Below, one piece after another: positions 61,910 through 64,000 of a stretch of 64,000 nt of DNA; position 1 is the stretch's first letter, and the number at the start of each line of letters is the position of its first letter. Source of the stretch: Sideroxydans sp. GTDB lineage: Bacteria > Pseudomonadota > Gammaproteobacteria > Burkholderiales > Gallionellaceae. Both the position numbers and the translations under genes were made by a program. The notes beneath the pieces were generated by a model. The model had not been told where the DNA came from. It did not search any database and was given only the letters and a program-made list of their open reading frames with translations. The stretch spans positions 163,885-227,884 of the forward strand of contig JAQTTU010000004.1 of assembly GCA_028710605.1 (NCBI GenBank). Reading direction: 5' to 3'.

Positions 61910-62839
61910 ATGATAGGCCGCATCGTCGAAGTGGCAGATGACAAACGGCACTTGTTCCTTTCGCGCGGCTTTCTGGTAGTGCAGGACACCGAGGGTGAAC
62001 GCAAGGAATTGGGGCAAGTTCCGCTTGATGACATTTCAGCCGTCATCGCCAATGCGCACGGCTTGAGTTACACCAACAATCTGCTGGTAGCGTTGGCAGA
62101 ACGTTGCGCGCCATTCGTGCTGTGTGCGGCCAATCACAATGCGGTGGGAATGGTGCTGCCGATAGAGGGCAACTACCAGCAAGCCAAGCGTTTCGACGCT
62201 CAAATTGCTGCCAATCAGCCGCTCATCAAACGGTTGTGGGCGGACATCGTTAAATCCAAATTGCAACAGCAAGCCGCCGCGCTGGAAGCCGCAGGCGCAC
62301 CTCACATACCTCTCCAAGCCTTGGTGCGCAAGGTACGTTCCGGTGACCCTGAAAATTTTGAGGCACAGGGCGCGCGGCGCTACTGGGGCTTGTTGTTTGG
62401 TGATGACTTCCGGCGTGACCAGCAAGGGGGCGGTCTGAATGGCATGCTGAACTATGGCTACACCATCTTGCGCGCCACTACCGCTCGCTCCGTCGTGGCT
62501 GCCGGATTGCATCCCACCATCGGCCTGCACCACAGCAATGAAGGCAACGCCATGCGTTTGGTGGACGATCTGATGGAACCGTTCCGCCCGGTGATCGACC
62601 TCAAAGTGTGGCAGCTACAAAAACAGGGGGAAAGCATGATTACACCCGAAACCAAACGCGCCTTGGTGCGGACGCTTTACGACGACATGCAATCCAGTGC
62701 AGGCGCAACACCTGTCATGGTCTGCACGCAAAAACTTGCCACTTCGTTGGCGCAAGTTTTTTTGGGAGAGAGAGACAAACTCGACTTGCCTTTACCGGGG
62801 CTTCCAATCAGCTTGGCGGCTTCTTTGCAAGAAGATTAG
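61910..62839 (+). CDS. cas1: Cas1 integrase, type II
   Basis: This 309-residue Cas1 starts with a beta domain (MIGRIVEVADDKRHLFLSRGFLVVQDTEGE...LDDISAVIANAHGLSYTNNLLVALAERCAPFVLC) and has the helical active-site domain with GARRYWGLLFG (Glu just upstream), GLHHSNEGNAMRLVDDLMEPFRPVIDL (His, Asp, Glu). It forms the Cas1-Cas2 spacer-integrating complex. It is 5 bp after cas9 and 6 bp before cas2. Confidence 0.97.
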   Translation: MIGRIVEVADDKRHLFLSRGFLVVQDTEGERKELGQVPLDDISAVIANAHGLSYTNNLLVALAERCAPFVLCAANHNAVGMVLPIEGNYQQAKRFDAQIAANQPLIKRLWADIVKSKLQQQAAALEAAGAPHIPLQALVRKVRSGDPENFEAQGARRYWGLLFGDDFRRDQQGGGLNGMLNYGYTILRATTARSVVAAGLHPTIGLHHSNEGNAMRLVDDLMEPFRPVIDLKVWQLQKQGESMITPETKRALVRTLYDDMQSSAGATPVMVCTQKLATSLAQVFLGERDKLDLPLPGLPISLAASLQED

Positions 62840-62845
62840 TGCGTC

Positions 62846-63172
62846 ATGTTATCGGGGTATCGACTTATGTGGATCGTGGTGATGTTCGATTTGCCGGTGG
62901 TGGAAAAAGCCGAACGAAGGGCAGCCACCGACTTTCGCAATGCGCTGCTGGACATGGGTTTCGAGATGTCGCAGTTCTCAGTCTATATGCGCTTCTGTAG
63001 CAGCCAAGCGCAGATAGACACCTACTGCACACAGGTGGAAAAACGTTTGCCTGCGGGCGGCAAAGTGAATATCCTCCAGTTCACCGACAAGCAATACGAA
63101 CGAATTATTTCTTTCAGCGGAAAATCAAAAAATCCCGCCAATAAATCACCCGACCAGTTCAGCCTATTCTGA
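62846..63172 (+). CDS. cas2: Cas2, type II
   Basis: This 108-residue Cas2 begins MLSGYRLMWIVVMFDLPVVEKAER, the usual type II-C start, and has FEMSQFSVYMRFCSSQAQIDTY and VNILQFTDKQYERI. It is the partner of Cas1 in spacer acquisition. A second ATG seven codons in (before WIVVMFDLP) is possible, but relatives contain the YRLMW stretch, so the first is preferred. Confidence 0.95.
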   Translation: MLSGYRLMWIVVMFDLPVVEKAERRAATDFRNALLDMGFEMSQFSVYMRFCSSQAQIDTYCTQVEKRLPAGGKVNILQFTDKQYERIISFSGKSKNPANKSPDQFSLF

Positions 63173-63203
63173 TGAAATCAACTTTTTCCAGTCGCTCAAA
63201 ACA

Positions 63204-63235
63204 CAACAACCACCTTCTGAATCAGGTGGTTGTTG
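63204..63235 (-). terminator. Hairpin between cas2 and the CRISPR array
   Basis: A perfect 12-bp stem CAACAACCACCT (63204-63215) and AGGTGGTTGTTG (63224-63235) with an 8-base loop. On the minus strand it is followed by TGTTTTG, so it could terminate transcription coming leftward out of the array, and it may also end the cas mRNA. The U run is weak. Confidence 0.5.
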
Positions 63236-63242
63236 CGCTGCG

Positions 63243-64000
63243 AGTTTAGCAGATTGGGATTTGCACTCTGACCGGAACTCATGACATCACCACCGCATAC
63301 CGCACGCCAGTTTAGCAGATTGGGATTTGCACTCTGACCGGAACTCGAACACTCGTTACATGATTAAGTTCTATAGTTTAGCAGATTGGGATTTGCACTC
63401 TGACCGGAACAGATCTACTCAAAGACAATCGCCCACGTTTAGTTTAGCAGATTGGGATTTGCACTCTGACCGGAACCCGAATACGAACGACTGGACCGTT
63501 GGCGCAAGTTTAGCAGATTGGGATTTGCACTCTGACCGGAACGCTGTTGGATGATTCACGTTCTGGGCGGAAAGTTTAGCAGATTGGGATTTGCACTCTG
63601 ACCGGAACAGCACAGGTTGCGACGGTTTCAGATGATGCAGTTTAGCAGATTGGGATTTGCACTCTGACCGGAACTCGCCACCCAGAAAGGAGGACGGTAA
63701 ACTGAGTTTAGCAGATTGGGATTTGCACTCTGACCGGAACTGGATTCGTGCTGTTATGCTGCTCATCTTTAGTTTAGCAGATTGGGATTTGCACTCTGAC
63801 CGGAACCGTAGGTGGCATTGATGGCGGACAAGCGCTAGTTTAGCAGATTGGGATTTGCACTCTGACCGGAACCCCAGCCACACGCGACCGCCTTGAAGCT
63901 GAAGTTTAGCAGATTGGGATTTGCACTCTGACCGGAACGAATGTGTCGAATGGTTACATTTACAATTTAGTTTAGCAGATTGGGATTTGCACTCTGACCG
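63243..64000 (-). CRISPR. Type II-C CRISPR array, at least 12 repeats (truncated by the window end)
   Basis: Repeats of 36 bp start at 63243, 63309, 63375, 63441, 63507, 63573, 63639, 63705, 63771, 63837, 63903 and 63969, exactly every 66 bp, giving eleven complete 30-bp spacers. On the plus strand each repeat starts AGTTTAGCAG and ends CTGACCGGAAC. All copies look identical; the twelfth is cut after 32 bases. The tracrRNA pairing shows that crRNAs are made from the minus strand, reading toward cas2. The minus-strand end of each repeat (TGCTAAACT) resembles an extended -10 box, as in Neisseria arrays where every repeat carries a promoter. The leader, if any, is outside the window. Confidence 0.97.

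Noticed and set aside
63327..63883. Open frames in both directions inside the CRISPR array with a repeated LADWDLHSDRN-type or FRSECKSQSAKL peptide
   Set aside because: They are translations of the 36-bp repeat with its fixed 66-bp period (a multiple of three), not genes.

Overview
The window is about 64 kb of moderately GC-rich bacterial chromosome. The gene families point to a betaproteobacterium, possibly of the Gallionellaceae/Sulfuricellaceae type: ferredoxin- and Hdr-based redox enzymes, Cus-type metal efflux, FadE, an AmmeMemoRadiSam cluster, a type II-C CRISPR system and many short palindromic intergenic repeats. That placement is an inference, because no rRNA or other phylogenetic marker is present. 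I saw no tRNA, rRNA, transposase or integrase.

Region 1 (1-12740, minus strand) is one long operon of at least 14 tightly packed genes, read right to left: frdB, frdA, a ferritin-like protein, hdrC, hdrB, korD, korA, korB, korC, hdrA, flxD, flxC, flxB, flxA (flxA runs off the left edge). It joins a soluble fumarate reductase/succinate dehydrogenase, a 2-oxoacid (probably 2-oxoglutarate):ferredoxin oxidoreductase and a complete FlxABCD-HdrABC-type NAD(P)H/ferredoxin/disulfide electron-transfer set. It reads as a redox module for the reductive, or reversible, half of the TCA cycle. A CitE-like lyase is transcribed divergently (13003-14004). KorB carries an odd histone-H1-like Lys/Ala tail.

Region 2 (14145-24000) has a cNMP-binding protein, the amrB-amrA-amrS cluster, a small Cys-rich CZB-like protein, a membrane HD-GYP phosphodiesterase, an ATP-grasp-like protein with a chalcone-isomerase-like secreted protein, and a double TPM-domain membrane protein. 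Region 3 (22713-26267) is a small defence-type cluster: an AbiE-like regulator/nucleotidyltransferase pair with an operator-like inverted repeat, a DUF1016 (YhcG) nuclease and an Mrr-like nuclease. Region 4 (26376-33033) holds fatty-acid genes (thioesterase, acyl-CoA synthetase, FadE) and a degenerate EAL protein. Region 5 (33171-41328) is a Cus-type heavy-metal efflux operon whose cusB and cusA genes carry in-frame copies of repeats that elsewhere lie between genes. Region 6 (41700-58060) is a mixed block with an Hsp70-like protein, a phosphatase lipoprotein, a lipase lipoprotein, a SEC-C/TPR/GT41 fusion, fumC and many small stress, repair or regulatory genes, separated by repeat-filled gaps.

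Region 7 (58563-64000) is a type II-C CRISPR-Cas locus: a minus-strand tracrRNA with its own promoter and terminator, cas9 (1054 aa, catalytic motifs intact), cas1, cas2, a hairpin, and an array of at least 12 identical 36-bp repeats with 30-bp spacers that continues past the right edge. The anti-repeat shows that crRNAs are made from the minus strand.

At least nine families of short palindromic repeats are scattered through the right-hand two thirds of the window. Besides the CRISPR locus and the Flx-Hdr-Kor-Frd operon, the translated repeats inside cusB, cusA and a winged-helix gene are the most unusual signal.
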